Positions 54,952 through 63,985 of a stretch of DNA of 64,000 nucleotides are shown here, in pieces. Positions within the stretch are counted from its first letter, which is position 1, and each line of letters opens with the position of its first letter. The stretch is taken from the NCBI RefSeq assembly GCF_030811455.1, contig NZ_JAUSQU010000001.1, positions 5,580,001 through 5,644,000 on the forward strand, in the 5' to 3' direction. A program made the position numbers and the translations under genes. The notes beneath the pieces are model-generated. The model was given only the letters and a program-made list of their open reading frames with translations. It was not told the DNA's origin and ran no database searches. This DNA comes from Streptosporangium lutulentum. GTDB lineage: Bacteria; Actinomycetota; Actinomycetes; Streptosporangiales; Streptosporangiaceae.

Positions 54952-56079
54952 ATGCGTCGCACGGCACAACTGGTCCCCGTTCTCACTCTTGTCGCGGGCA
55001 GCACCCTGCTCTCCACGGCGGTCGCGCACAGCGCTGACGCGGGCACCACCTCGGGCACCACCTCGGGCACCACCTCGGGCACCACCTCGGGCACCACCTC
55101 GGGCACGGCCACGGGCACGGCCACGGGCGTCACCGCGGCGCCGGCCGCCCCCCGGCCGGCCGAGGAGGAGGCCGCCGACACGAAGACCGAGCAGAACACG
55201 GTCCGGCGCTACTGGACCGAGGCGAAGATGGAGGCGGCCAAGCCGCTCGAAACCCTCGCCCCCAAGAAGGAGGGCATCCGGCTCGCCGCGGCGGCGATCG
55301 CGGCCCAGGCCGCGGCCCCCCCCGTCTCCGTCCCCGCGACCTCACCGGGCGGCGAGACCGTCACGGTCGCCCGGGGGTACACGGTCGCACGCGCCACCAC
55401 CGGGGCTCGGTGGACCCGCGGCGGAGCGATCGCGAAAACCGCCGGCCGGGTCTTCTTCACCTACCAGGGCCGCAACGCCTCATGCTCCGCGAATGCCGTG
55501 ACCAGCGAGAACAAAAGCACGGTGATCACGGCCGGGCACTGCGTGAGAATGGGCGGCGCCTTCCACGACAACTGGGTGTTCGTGCCGGGATACGAGAACG
55601 GCAATCGGCCGTACGGCACGTGGGTGGCGACCACCCTGTACACCACGGCGCAGTGGAACAACAGCGAGGACATCAACTACGACGTGGCCGCCGCCGTGGT
55701 GGCGCCGTTGAACGGCAAGTCGCTGACCGACGTGGTCGGCGGCCAGGGCGTCTCCTTCAACCAGTACCGGCGGCAGCGGATGCACTCCTTCGGCTATCCG
55801 TCGGGCAGCCCCTACGACGGCTCCAAGCTGATCTACTGCAGCGGGCGGGCGTTCGACGACATCATGATGTCCCGCGACATCGGCATGAACTGCAACACGA
55901 CCGGCGGATCGAGCGGCGGGCCCTGGTTCCTCGACTTCAACGAGAGCACCGGCCTGGGAACCCTGAACTCGGTGAACAGCTTCAAGTACAGCTTCGCCGC
56001 CGGCTGGATGTTCGGCCCCTACTTCGGGACCGACGCGCGAGCCGTCTACCAGGCCGCGCAGATCACCAACACTCCCTAA
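54952..56079 (+). CDS. Secreted trypsin-like serine protease with repetitive linker
   Basis: The 375-residue preproprotein has a signal peptide (about 1-29), five GTTS repeats plus two GTAT repeats encoded by a 12-bp tandem repeat, a propeptide with RRYWTEAKM, and a V8/trypsin-like domain (about 150-375). The triad is His in VITAGHCV, Asp in NYDVAAAVV and Ser in TGGSSGGPW. Cys near the His and the C-terminus suggest disulfides. GGGAGG precedes ATG 54952. It is followed by a paralogue at 56134. The tandem repeat could vary in number between strains. Confidence 0.9.
   Translation: MRRTAQLVPVLTLVAGSTLLSTAVAHSADAGTTSGTTSGTTSGTTSGTTSGTATGTATGVTAAPAAPRPAEEEAADTKTEQNTVRRYWTEAKMEAAKPLETLAPKKEGIRLAAAAIAAQAAAPPVSVPATSPGGETVTVARGYTVARATTGARWTRGGAIAKTAGRVFFTYQGRNASCSANAVTSENKSTVITAGHCVRMGGAFHDNWVFVPGYENGNRPYGTWVATTLYTTAQWNNSEDINYDVAAAVVAPLNGKSLTDVVGGQGVSFNQYRRQRMHSFGYPSGSPYDGSKLIYCSGRAFDDIMMSRDIGMNCNTTGGSSGGPWFLDFNESTGLGTLNSVNSFKYSFAAGWMFGPYFGTDARAVYQAAQITNTP
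55042..55125 (+). repeat. 12-bp tandem repeat, seven units
   Basis: Five copies of GGCACCACCTCG (55042-55101) are followed by two of GGCACGGCCACG (55102-55125), all in frame with the protease linker. Unit-number changes would keep the frame. Confidence 0.9.
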
Positions 56080-56133
56080 GTATTTACTGAAAGTAGTCGC
56101 AAGAACACACCTGGTAGTGCAAAATCGGGGTTC

Positions 56134-57360
56134 ATGACCTCGAGCCTCCCCCTGCTTGCGGCTGCTCCGCTCGTCGCCGGGTTGCTGAGCGCCCCCATGA
56201 TCGACACCACGGCCACGGAGCACGGGCAGCAGGCCGCAAGCACCCCCGCCCACCCCGCGGGGAAGGACTCGGTCGCCGCCCCCGCCGTCGTCGAGCACAT
56301 GACCGCCCCCGGCACCTCGGACCAGCGTCGTGTGCTCAGCTACTGGACCCCTGACCGGATGGCGCGCGCCGTCCCGATCGATCTCCTCGGGACGGTGGCC
56401 GGGCTTCTGGGGAGACCCGCCGCCGCGACCGCCCCGCACGGGACGGTGACCGGAAGACCACAGGAGCCCGTCGTCCCGGCCACCCGGTCCGCGACGACGG
56501 CCCAGACACCGGAGAAGGCCTCCGCCCTGACCGGTCTGCCCCAGACACCGGAGAAGGCCCCCGCCCTGGCCGATCTGCTTCAGGCGGCGCCTCGGGCGCC
56601 ACGGGGGCCCGCCGTCCCGGCCGCCCAGCAGGTCGCCCCCGCCGGAGAGACCCGCGGACGGCTGCGCGCCGCGGCCCGCGTCAGCGGGGCACGCTGGAAC
56701 TCCGGCGGCTCCGTGGCCCGCACCACGGGCCGGGTGTTCCTCACCCTCGGCGGAACGGACTTCGTGTGCTCGGCGAGTTCGGTCAAGGCGGCCAACAGGG
56801 ATCTCGTGGTGACCGCCGGGCACTGCGTCAAGGACGGCACCGGCGCGTGGGCGGATAACTGGATCTTCGTCCCCGGTTACGACCAGGGGCGCCAGCCCTA
56901 CGGGCAGTTCACCGCGCGTCGCATGTTCGTCGCGGGGTCGTGGTCGCGCAGCGCGGACGACAGCTACGACGTCGGCATGGTGGCGGTCAACCCGAGGAAC
57001 GGCAAGCACCTGACCGACGCCGTGGGCGGCCAGGACATCACCTTCGGCGCGGCCAGGGGCCGCCACACCTACGGCTTCGGCTTTCCCGCCGATTCGCCCT
57101 ACAACGGCGAGCACCTCGTCTACTGCGCGGGTTCGCTCCGCGACGACCCGAACGACCAGACCAACGACCAGGGCCTGCGCTGCGACATGACCGCCGGATC
57201 CAGCGGCGGCCCGTGGCTGAGCGGCTTCGACCCCGCCACCGGGCGCGGCACGCTCACCTCGGTGAGCAGTTTCAAATACAGCGACGACCGCCGCACCATG
57301 TACGGACCGTACTTCGGTGAGGCGACCAGGCAGCTCTACTCCACGGCCCAGAACTCCTAG
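56134..57360 (+). CDS. Secreted trypsin-like serine protease, paralogue
   Basis: The 408-residue preproprotein has a short signal peptide, a long propeptide with SYWTPDRM and two QTPEKAxAL repeats, and a V8/trypsin-like domain with His in VTAGHCV, Asp in DSYDVGMVA and Ser in TAGSSGGPW. It is a tandem duplicate of the preceding gene, with the same YWTxxxM propeptide motif but a different linker. Its start (ATG 56134) has only a short GGGG site. It is probably transcribed with the first protease. Both may be targets of the SSI-like inhibitor encoded at 36 kb, which is inference. Confidence 0.88.
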   Translation: MTSSLPLLAAAPLVAGLLSAPMIDTTATEHGQQAASTPAHPAGKDSVAAPAVVEHMTAPGTSDQRRVLSYWTPDRMARAVPIDLLGTVAGLLGRPAAATAPHGTVTGRPQEPVVPATRSATTAQTPEKASALTGLPQTPEKAPALADLLQAAPRAPRGPAVPAAQQVAPAGETRGRLRAAARVSGARWNSGGSVARTTGRVFLTLGGTDFVCSASSVKAANRDLVVTAGHCVKDGTGAWADNWIFVPGYDQGRQPYGQFTARRMFVAGSWSRSADDSYDVGMVAVNPRNGKHLTDAVGGQDITFGAARGRHTYGFGFPADSPYNGEHLVYCAGSLRDDPNDQTNDQGLRCDMTAGSSGGPWLSGFDPATGRGTLTSVSSFKYSDDRRTMYGPYFGEATRQLYSTAQNS

Positions 57361-57787
57361 CGCCGGTTACCGGTCACGACGTTCTTCCCTCACCTCGCCG
57401 ACTCACCGTGATGGCCGCCCACCCCCGGCGGGCCCGGCGCCGGCTCCACCGCGTCCGGGCGAATGAGGAAGCCGGGCGTTCCGGCCGGAAGCACCACGAG
57501 AGGTGCGAGCCAAAAAATCACAAAGCGTGATGATCAGGTTTTCAAGGATCCTGGAAACACCGCACGGAGTGGCACCACACGAACCGGGGCAGGTCCCCAC
57601 GGGGGGAATCGACGCTGTCCACTGCAGGATTCACGATCTGCACCATCGGCCCAGAAACGCCCCGATCGCTGATCGCAGCCGTCGTCCGGATGCGGGTGGG
57701 CCGTCAACGGGGCCACCTTCCATCAGGCGGCCCGGCGACACCGTCGGCGATCCTCAGACACCGTGATCCTCAGAAAGGGCATGGCCC
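57361..57787. other. Intergenic region
   Basis: No gene is seen over 427 bases. Near its end a direct repeat GATCCTCAGA occurs twice before the next start. The rest shows no recognisable signal. Confidence 0.45.
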
Positions 57788-57976
57788 ATGAAAATCGAGA
57801 AGGCCAAAATCGTCGAGCTCCTCCGGTCCCGTGGTGACAACGCCATGGCGCAGGAAGCCGACAAGCGACTGCCCCCGCAGATCGACACCGACCAGCACGC
57901 GGAGCAGCTGTCCAAGCTTGGCCTGAGCCCCCAGGACCTCATCGCCAAGCTCGGCAGCGGCGGCCTGCTCAGCTGA
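57788..57976 (+). CDS. Small protein of unknown function
   Basis: The 62-residue protein is helical and charged: MKIEKAKIVELLRSRGDN, then AQEADKRLPP, ending LIAKLGSGGLLS. No family is recognised with confidence. AAGGG lies before ATG 57788, with normal spacing. It looks like a genuine short gene because of the ribosome site and even amino-acid composition. Unknown role. Confidence 0.7.
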   Translation: MKIEKAKIVELLRSRGDNAMAQEADKRLPPQIDTDQHAEQLSKLGLSPQDLIAKLGSGGLLS

Positions 57977-58211
57977 CCCGGAACCCCGGGGAAGACCGGC
58001 CGACCCGCAACCGGGGAAGGCCACACCGTGATCACAAGTGCTCAAAGGCGAGCCTGGTGAGCCGGTCCAGCGAAACCCGCTGACGCCGGACGGGCTGCAG
58101 ACCGTCCGGCGGCTCATCGGGATCTCCCGGCGGCCACGACCGCCCGGCATCGCCCGAAATGGGCGCGGGACAGGCGTTCGCGCCCCCGCCTCAGTGATCG
58201 GGAACGGTTTT

Positions 58212-59639
58212 TCAGAGGGTCAGGCCGGTGAGGACCATGACTTTCTCGTAGGTGAAGTCGTTCATGGCCGAGCGGATGCCCTCGCGGCCGACTCCCGACT
58301 CCTTGACCCCGCCGTAGGGCATCTGGTCGGCGCGGTAGGACGGGACGTCACCGATGATCACACCGCCTGCCTCGATCTCCCGGTTGGCCCGGAAGGCGGC
58401 CTCCAGGCTGCGGGTGAACACCCCCGCCTGCAGGCCGTACTTGGAGTCGTTGACCGCGGCGAACGCCTCGTCCACCCCGGACACGGTCTGGATGATCATC
58501 ACGGGGCCGAAGACCTCCTCGCAGGAGACCTTGGCGGCTCGCGGCACGTCGGTGAGGACGGTCGGCGCCACGGCGGCGCCGTCGCGGGTGCCGCCGGTCA
58601 GGAGACGGGCGCCGGCGGCGACGGCCTCGTTGACCCACTGCTCCACGCGCTCGGCGGCCTGGATCGAGACCAGCGGACCGACCTGCGTCTTCTCGTCGGC
58701 GGGGTCTCCGGTGATCAGGGCCTCGACGGCCGGAACCAGCCTGGACACGAAGTCGTCGTGCACGGACTCCTCGACGATCACCCGCTGGACCGAGATGCAG
58801 CTCTGTCCGGCCTGGTAGTTGGAGAACAGCGCCACCCGCGAGGCGGCCCAGTCGAGATCGGCGTCGGCGAGCACGACCGCGGCGGCGTTGCCGCCGAGTT
58901 CCAGGGTGACGTGCTTGCGCGGAGCCTGGTCCATGATCGCGTAACCGACCGGGCCGGAGCCGGTGAAGGAGACGATCGGCAGGCGGGGGTCGTCGACCAG
59001 GGCCGCGGCGCGGTCGTTGGGCACCGGGAGCACGGAGAACATGCCTTCGGGCAGTCCGGTCTCGGCCAGGATCTCACCCAGGACCAGCGAGGAGACCGGC
59101 GTCGCCGGGGCCGGCTTGAGGATGACCGGGGCGCCGACCGCGATGGCCGGGGCGACCTTGTGGGCCACCAGGTTGAGCGGGAAGTTGAACGGCGTGATCG
59201 CCAGGACCGGGCCGTGCGGGACGCGCGAGATGTAGGCGAGGCGGCCGGTGGCGGCGGCCTCGGTGTCCAGGCGCATGGCCTCGCCGCCAAGGCGGCGGGT
59301 CTCCTCGGCGGCGAACCGGAAGGTGGAGATCGCACGGTTGACCTCACCACGGGCCCAGAAGATCGGCTTGCCGTTCTCCTCCGTGATCAGGTGGGCGATC
59401 TCGTCGGCGCGCTCGGCCAGACGGCGCGAGACGTGGGCGAGTGCCTCGGCCCGCACGTGGATCGGGAGTGCGGCGGCCTCCTTCCGCACGGCCGCGGCGG
59501 CGGCGACGGCCTCGGCGACCTGCCCCTCGGTCGGCACGGAACAGATGGCGACGACACTGCCGTCATACGGGTTGGTCACGGTCAGCTCGGCGTCCCCGGT
59601 GGCGGGGCGACCGGCGAGCCAGAAGGGGCGCACGTCCAT
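58212..59639 (-). CDS. NAD(P)-dependent aldehyde dehydrogenase, candidate succinate-semialdehyde dehydrogenase
   Basis: The 475-residue enzyme has the ALDH cofactor motif FTGSGPVGY, the general base Glu in TLELGGNAA and nucleophile Cys in AGQSCISVQR, with PFNFPLNLV early. It oxidises an aldehyde to the acid. Its divergent TetR gene and nearby gabT suggest succinic semialdehyde as substrate, which is inference. ATG 59639 (MDVRPFW) follows GGAGG; upstream starts would add a non-conserved tail. Cytoplasmic. Confidence 0.88.
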   Translation of the reverse strand: MDVRPFWLAGRPATGDAELTVTNPYDGSVVAICSVPTEGQVAEAVAAAAAVRKEAAALPIHVRAEALAHVSRRLAERADEIAHLITEENGKPIFWARGEVNRAISTFRFAAEETRRLGGEAMRLDTEAAATGRLAYISRVPHGPVLAITPFNFPLNLVAHKVAPAIAVGAPVILKPAPATPVSSLVLGEILAETGLPEGMFSVLPVPNDRAAALVDDPRLPIVSFTGSGPVGYAIMDQAPRKHVTLELGGNAAAVVLADADLDWAASRVALFSNYQAGQSCISVQRVIVEESVHDDFVSRLVPAVEALITGDPADEKTQVGPLVSIQAAERVEQWVNEAVAAGARLLTGGTRDGAAVAPTVLTDVPRAAKVSCEEVFGPVMIIQTVSGVDEAFAAVNDSKYGLQAGVFTRSLEAAFRANREIEAGGVIIGDVPSYRADQMPYGGVKESGVGREGIRSAMNDFTYEKVMVLTGLTL

Positions 59640-59854
59640 GCCTCCGACGGTATGCCACGCACCTGGGCGCGATATCGCTCCACTTCGCACAAGAGCCTTG
59701 CACCGGCGCGCCGTTACGCATAAAACAGTCTCCTGCCCAGCGCTGTAACAAAAACATGGGCATTGAGGGATATTCCTTATACGTCGCCGGTTTGAATCGG
59801 CTCCGGCATGGCTAAGTCCCCCAGGGAACTTTGAGAACGGAAGGGCGTGGGCGC

Positions 59855-60496
59855 ATGACCTCCTCGGCGCCGCGCGGCCTTCAGGGTGCCTACCTGCTGG
59901 GCGAACGGGCCTCGCAGGACGAGCTCCGCGGCAAGCTGCTCGACGTGGCCAGCCAGCTCCTCGTCACCATCGGGCCCGAGAGCCTGTCGATGCGCCGCAT
60001 CGCCACCGAGGCCAAATGCTCGACGACCGTCATCTACACCATGTTCGGCAGCAAGGAAGGACTCGCCGAGGCCCTCTATCTGGAGGGCTTCGAACGATTC
60101 CGGCGCCGCCTGGAGGCCGTACCCCCGCGCAAGAACGCCCTTGAGCACCTCAGCGCGCTCGGTCCCGCCTACCGGGACGCGGCACTCTCCGAACCCGGCT
60201 ACTACGCCCTGATGTTCGAGCGCGCGATTCCGGGCTTCGCCCCGAGCGAGAGGGCCAGGACCCTCGCCCGGGCCGCGCTCAACGTCCTCGACCGGGTGAT
60301 CGCCGACTGCATCTCGGCGGGATACATCATCCCGATCCAGCCCAGGAAGATCGCCGACGCCCTGTGGGCCGCCGCCCAGGGCGCCATCAGCCTTGAGCGC
60401 GCCGGGCACCTGCGTGACAGCAGCGTCTACGAGGCGGTCACCTACGCCACCGTCTCCCGCTATCTGGCCGAAAAGCCCCCGGTCTCGCATTCCTGA
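59855..60496 (+). CDS. TetR family regulator
   Basis: The 213-residue protein has a TetR domain (about 25-75): LLDVASQLLVTIGPESLSMRRIATEAKCSTTVIYTMFGSKE (region given by SMRRIATEA and TTVIYTMFG). The C-terminal domain has YYALMFERAIPGF, as in several TetR regulators of the WHG class. It is divergent from the aldehyde dehydrogenase gene, so it probably represses it. ATG 59855 has AAGGG upstream. Confidence 0.86.
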   Translation: MTSSAPRGLQGAYLLGERASQDELRGKLLDVASQLLVTIGPESLSMRRIATEAKCSTTVIYTMFGSKEGLAEALYLEGFERFRRRLEAVPPRKNALEHLSALGPAYRDAALSEPGYYALMFERAIPGFAPSERARTLARAALNVLDRVIADCISAGYIIPIQPRKIADALWAAAQGAISLERAGHLRDSSVYEAVTYATVSRYLAEKPPVSHS

Positions 60497-60559
60497 CCCC
60501 CGCGCTCCCGGCCGCGCGCGAGCCCCGCTCGGCGACGGCGACGGCGACGCGAGGAGCGT

Positions 60560-62020
60560 TCAGTCCGCCGCGGCCAGCGCGACCCACAGCTCGGCGCGGA
60601 CCGCCGGATCGTCGAGGTCCCGGCCGAGGAGTTCGGCGGTGCGGCGCATGCGGTAGCGCAGGGTGTGGCGGTGCACCCCGAGCCGTTGCGCCGCCGCGTC
60701 CCAGTGGCCGTTGCATTCCAGGTAGGCGCGGAGGGAGCCCAGCAGGTCCGCGCGGGAACCGTGCTCCCTGAGCGGGGCGAGGAGCGCGGAGGAGAACGCC
60801 GCGGTCACGTCGGGGTCGAGCAGGGACATCAGGCTCTGGCCCGCGAGGTCGGCGAAGCGCATGACGGGCACGGCCCCGCGCCTGGCCGAGACGAGTGCCC
60901 GATCCGCCTGTTCGAGTCCGGTGCTCAGGTTCTCGGGGCTCACCGCGGCGCCGATCCCGAGCGGGCCGTGCTCCCGGAGCGCCGAGAGCGCCTCGTCGGC
61001 CCTGCCCTCCGGGACGACGAGGACCACCCGGCCCTCATCCTCGGCCGCGAACTCGTTGCCGGCCGCCTCCAGGACCGCTTCCCGGTCTCCCCCGGCGACG
61101 ATCACCACCAGCGGCCCGCAGGGGAAGGCGTCGCCCAGCCGCTCCAGCGTCTCCCTCCCCGCCCGCACCTGACCGGCCAGCAGCAGCCGGAGCACCGCGG
61201 AACGGACCCGGCGCTCGGCGGCCAGGTGTTCGCCGCCGTGCTCGATGGCGAGCGTCAGCAGGGATCCGGCGGCGTTGACCACGGTGTGCGCGACCGGGGT
61301 GAAGGGCCTGCCGAGTCCGACGGCGAAGAACCCCCTGATCCGGCGGGCACCGAGCGGCTGCACGATGACGTGCTCCAGCGGCGTGGAGAGCGCCAGGCTC
61401 GCGGGCGCGTCCCTGCCCCCGGACTTCCTCAGGCGCTCCAGTTCGGGGAGGAGGCCCTTGGCGGCGGCGGCCGCCCCCTTCCCCGTCGCGTGCCGTACGG
61501 CTCCCGCCTCGTCGAGCAGGAGCGCCCAGCCCCCGAGTTCGCGGGCGAGGCCGTCGATCACCGCTCGCGGCCCCTCGGGGCGGAGGGCGGCGCGGGTGAG
61601 GCGGCTCTGAGCCGCGAAGGCGCGGCTGATCTCGTCGTACTGCTCGGCGGCGAGCAGCTCGCTGACCACCTTGCCGATCGCGACGAACGGGGTGTCCCGC
61701 GGCACCTCGATCAGCGGCAGCCCGGCCCGCGCGGCGGCGGACAGCAACGCGTCCGGGATCCTCTCGTGCCCGAGGCCGACGCCGAAGCCGAGCCCGGTGA
61801 CCTCCTTGCCGACCAGCCGGTCGACGTACGGCCCGGCGTTGCGGGCGTCGAGGCGCATGCCCGTGGTGAGGACCAGCTCACCGCCCTCCAGGAACGGGGT
61901 CGGGTCCTCCAGCTCGCTGACCGCCACCCAGCGCACCGGCCGGTCGAGTGCGTCCTGTCCCGAGAGCACGCCGAGTTTGTGCGACAGGCGCCGTACGACG
62001 GTGCGGAGCGTCGGTGCCAC
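60560..62020 (-). CDS. PucR family transcriptional regulator
   Basis: The 486-residue protein has a PucR N-terminal domain (about 10-130), a GGDEF-like middle, and a C-terminal PucR helix-turn-helix with HWDAAAQRLGVHRHTLRYRMRR (residues about 445-466, given here by LGVHRHTLRYR). PucR regulators control purine and amine catabolism genes. It is divergent from gabT and probably activates it. GTG 62020 is preferred because GGGGG lies six bases before it; ATG 62026 is the alternative. Confidence 0.87.
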   Translation of the reverse strand: MAPTLRTVVRRLSHKLGVLSGQDALDRPVRWVAVSELEDPTPFLEGGELVLTTGMRLDARNAGPYVDRLVGKEVTGLGFGVGLGHERIPDALLSAAARAGLPLIEVPRDTPFVAIGKVVSELLAAEQYDEISRAFAAQSRLTRAALRPEGPRAVIDGLARELGGWALLLDEAGAVRHATGKGAAAAAKGLLPELERLRKSGGRDAPASLALSTPLEHVIVQPLGARRIRGFFAVGLGRPFTPVAHTVVNAAGSLLTLAIEHGGEHLAAERRVRSAVLRLLLAGQVRAGRETLERLGDAFPCGPLVVIVAGGDREAVLEAAGNEFAAEDEGRVVLVVPEGRADEALSALREHGPLGIGAAVSPENLSTGLEQADRALVSARRGAVPVMRFADLAGQSLMSLLDPDVTAAFSSALLAPLREHGSRADLLGSLRAYLECNGHWDAAAQRLGVHRHTLRYRMRRTAELLGRDLDDPAVRAELWVALAAAD

Positions 62021-62118
62021 GACCATCCCCCGATTTGTACGTTACGGCCAGTGTGTTACCTCCAACTTTGCCATAGCGCAGCATCGGCACACCGACACGC
62101 GCGACATACCGTCACATC

Positions 62119-63471
62119 ATGAGCACCGTCATCGAGGGCGGCCCCTCGCTTCCTCAGGAGCGCCGCGTCGTCACCGAGATTCCCGGCCCGAAGTCTCGCG
62201 AGCTGTTCGCGCGTAAGCAGTCCGCCGTCCCACCCGGCATCGGCACCACGCTGCCGGTCTTCGTGACGCACGCCGGCGGCGGTGTCGTCGTCGACGCCGA
62301 CGGCAACTCGCTGATCGACTTCGGCTCCGGCATAGCTGTGACCAGCGTCGGCAACTCCGCCCCGCGCGTGGTCGAGCGGGTGCGCAAGCAGGCCGCGGAC
62401 TTCACCCACACCTGTTTCATGGTCACCCCGTACGAGTCCTACGTCGAGGTCTGCGAGAAGCTCAACCGGCTCACCCCCGGCGACCACACCAAGCGCACCT
62501 TCCTGCTCAACAGCGGCGCCGAGGCCGTGGAGAACGCGGTGAAGGTCGCCCGCCACGCCACGGGCCGCCAGGCGGTCGTCGTGTTCGACCACGGCTACCA
62601 CGGCCGGACCCTGCTGACGATGTCGCTGACGGCCAAGAACATGCCGTACAAGCACAGGTTCGGCCCGTTCGCCCCAGAGATCTACCGGGTACCGCTGGCC
62701 TACCCGTTCCGCTGGCCCACGGGTCCGGAGAACTGCGCCGAGGAGGCCGCGGCTCAGGCGATCGACCAGATCACCAAGCAGATCGGCGCGGAGAACGTCG
62801 CCGCCGTGGTGATCGAGCCGATCGCGGGCGAGGGCGGTTTCATCGAGCCCGCCAAGGGCTTCCTGCCGAAGATCGCGGAATTCTGCCGGGAGAACGGCAT
62901 CGTCTTCATCGCCGACGAGGTCCAGACCGGCTTCTCCCGCACCGGCGACCTGTTCGCCTGCGAGGACGAGGGCATCGTGCCCGACATCATCGTCACCGCC
63001 AAGGGCATCGCGGGCGGCCTTCCCCTGGCCGCCGTCACCGGCCGCGCCGAGATCCTCGACAAGGTCCACGTAGGCGGGCTCGGCGGTACCTACGGCGGCA
63101 ACCCGCTCGCCTGCGAGGCGGCGCTGGGCGTGCTGGAGACCATCGAGGCCGACGACCTGACCGGCAGGGCCCGTCGCATCGGCGAGGTCATGCTCCCCCG
63201 GCTGCGTGCCATCGCCGAGAAAAGCCCCGCGATCGGCGACGTGCGCGGGCGCGGCGCCATGATCGCCATTGAGCTGGTCGTTCCCGGCACCAAGGATCCG
63301 CACCCCACGGCGGCGTCCGAGATCGCCGGGAGGTGCCACGCCGAGGGACTGCTGGTGCTGACCGCCGGCACGTACGGAAACGTGCTGCGATTCCTTCCTC
63401 CCCTGGTCATGCCCGACCATCTGCTGGAGGAAGGTCTGGCGATCCTGGAGAAGGCCATCGGCGAGGTGTGA
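62119..63471 (+). CDS. gabT: 4-aminobutyrate--2-oxoglutarate transaminase
   Basis: The 450-residue class-III aminotransferase transfers the amino group of GABA to 2-oxoglutarate, making succinic semialdehyde. It has LLNSGAEAVENAVK (about 130-143), FIADEVQTGFSRTG (with the PLP Asp) and the catalytic Lys in TAKGIAGGLPL. Full length. It lies divergent from a PucR regulator and near an aldehyde dehydrogenase that could take the product. ATG 62119 has no strong site. Confidence 0.93.
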   Translation: MSTVIEGGPSLPQERRVVTEIPGPKSRELFARKQSAVPPGIGTTLPVFVTHAGGGVVVDADGNSLIDFGSGIAVTSVGNSAPRVVERVRKQAADFTHTCFMVTPYESYVEVCEKLNRLTPGDHTKRTFLLNSGAEAVENAVKVARHATGRQAVVVFDHGYHGRTLLTMSLTAKNMPYKHRFGPFAPEIYRVPLAYPFRWPTGPENCAEEAAAQAIDQITKQIGAENVAAVVIEPIAGEGGFIEPAKGFLPKIAEFCRENGIVFIADEVQTGFSRTGDLFACEDEGIVPDIIVTAKGIAGGLPLAAVTGRAEILDKVHVGGLGGTYGGNPLACEAALGVLETIEADDLTGRARRIGEVMLPRLRAIAEKSPAIGDVRGRGAMIAIELVVPGTKDPHPTAASEIAGRCHAEGLLVLTAGTYGNVLRFLPPLVMPDHLLEEGLAILEKAIGEV

Positions 63472-63485
63472 CCGTTTAGACCCCC

Positions 63486-63525
63486 GCAAAAGGGGCACCC
63501 GGCTTGTGCCGAGTGCCCCTTTTGC
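63486..63525 (+). terminator. Terminator of gabT
   Basis: An 18-bp stem (63486-63503 with 63508-63525) has one mismatch and a 4-base loop, flanked by A4 and T4, starting 15 bp after the stop. Confidence 0.85.
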
Positions 63526-63618
63526 CGTCCTACGGCACCTATAAAGGAAGCAATTTAACCACCGCTTGACATCCAGCAAAGCGATCACGAGCCTCGTCGG
63601 CGTTATAACGGTTCCGAT

Positions 63619-63894
63619 ATGAGACTGCAGATCGGGACGGGAAGCGTGATGAACTGGGGGCCCACGAGAACGGCACGAGCCATGATGACGTTCGATCCCG
63701 AAGGGCTGAGCCGTACTCAGTGCGAGGGTGACGCCTGCGTGGCGTGCCACAAGAAATGGCCGCGTCCGAGGATCAGAATCGGCCGTCTACCCGACGACAG
63801 GACCCTGTTCGCCTGCGAGGAATGCGCGGATGCGCTTCTTCCGGAATCACAGGCGAATGTCCACCCCTTCCCCCGGCGCGCGGCCTTCCTCTGA
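63619..63894 (+). CDS. Small Cys-rich protein, possible zinc ribbon
   Basis: The 91-residue protein has two Cys pairs, CVAC and CEEC, about 30 residues apart, plus an earlier Cys, a layout typical of a small zinc-binding domain. Charged RPRIRIGRLPDD lies between the pairs. No family is recognised. The start is uncertain: ATG 63619 or ATG 63649, the latter with GGGAAG upstream. It lies just after the gabT terminator. Confidence 0.65.
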   Translation: MRLQIGTGSVMNWGPTRTARAMMTFDPEGLSRTQCEGDACVACHKKWPRPRIRIGRLPDDRTLFACEECADALLPESQANVHPFPRRAAFL

Positions 63895-63927
63895 GACGGC
63901 TTTCAAGGAAACACCGGGAAAAGCAGG

Positions 63928-63970
63928 AAAAAACAGGCGTGCCCTCCCCCGCCGGAACGGGGAAGGGCAC
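63928..63970 (-). terminator. Rho-independent terminator of the leftward gene at the right edge
   Basis: On the minus strand a 13-bp stem with one mismatch (63939-63951 with 63958-63970) is followed by GCCTG and six T (63928-63933). Confidence 0.8.
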
Positions 63971-63985
63971 GGAGCGTACCGGTGA

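Noticed and set aside
55042..55125. Regular repeats that might be a CRISPR array
   Set aside because: The units are 12 bp, contiguous and in frame inside a protease gene, with no spacers.
55480..57114. Minus-strand frame opposite the protease pair (544 codons)
   Set aside because: Shadow of two genes with intact catalytic triads.
58038..59723. Plus-strand frame opposite the aldehyde dehydrogenase (561 codons)
   Set aside because: Low-complexity Asp/Gly/Arg/Val translation with no motif; the opposite strand has a full ALDH.
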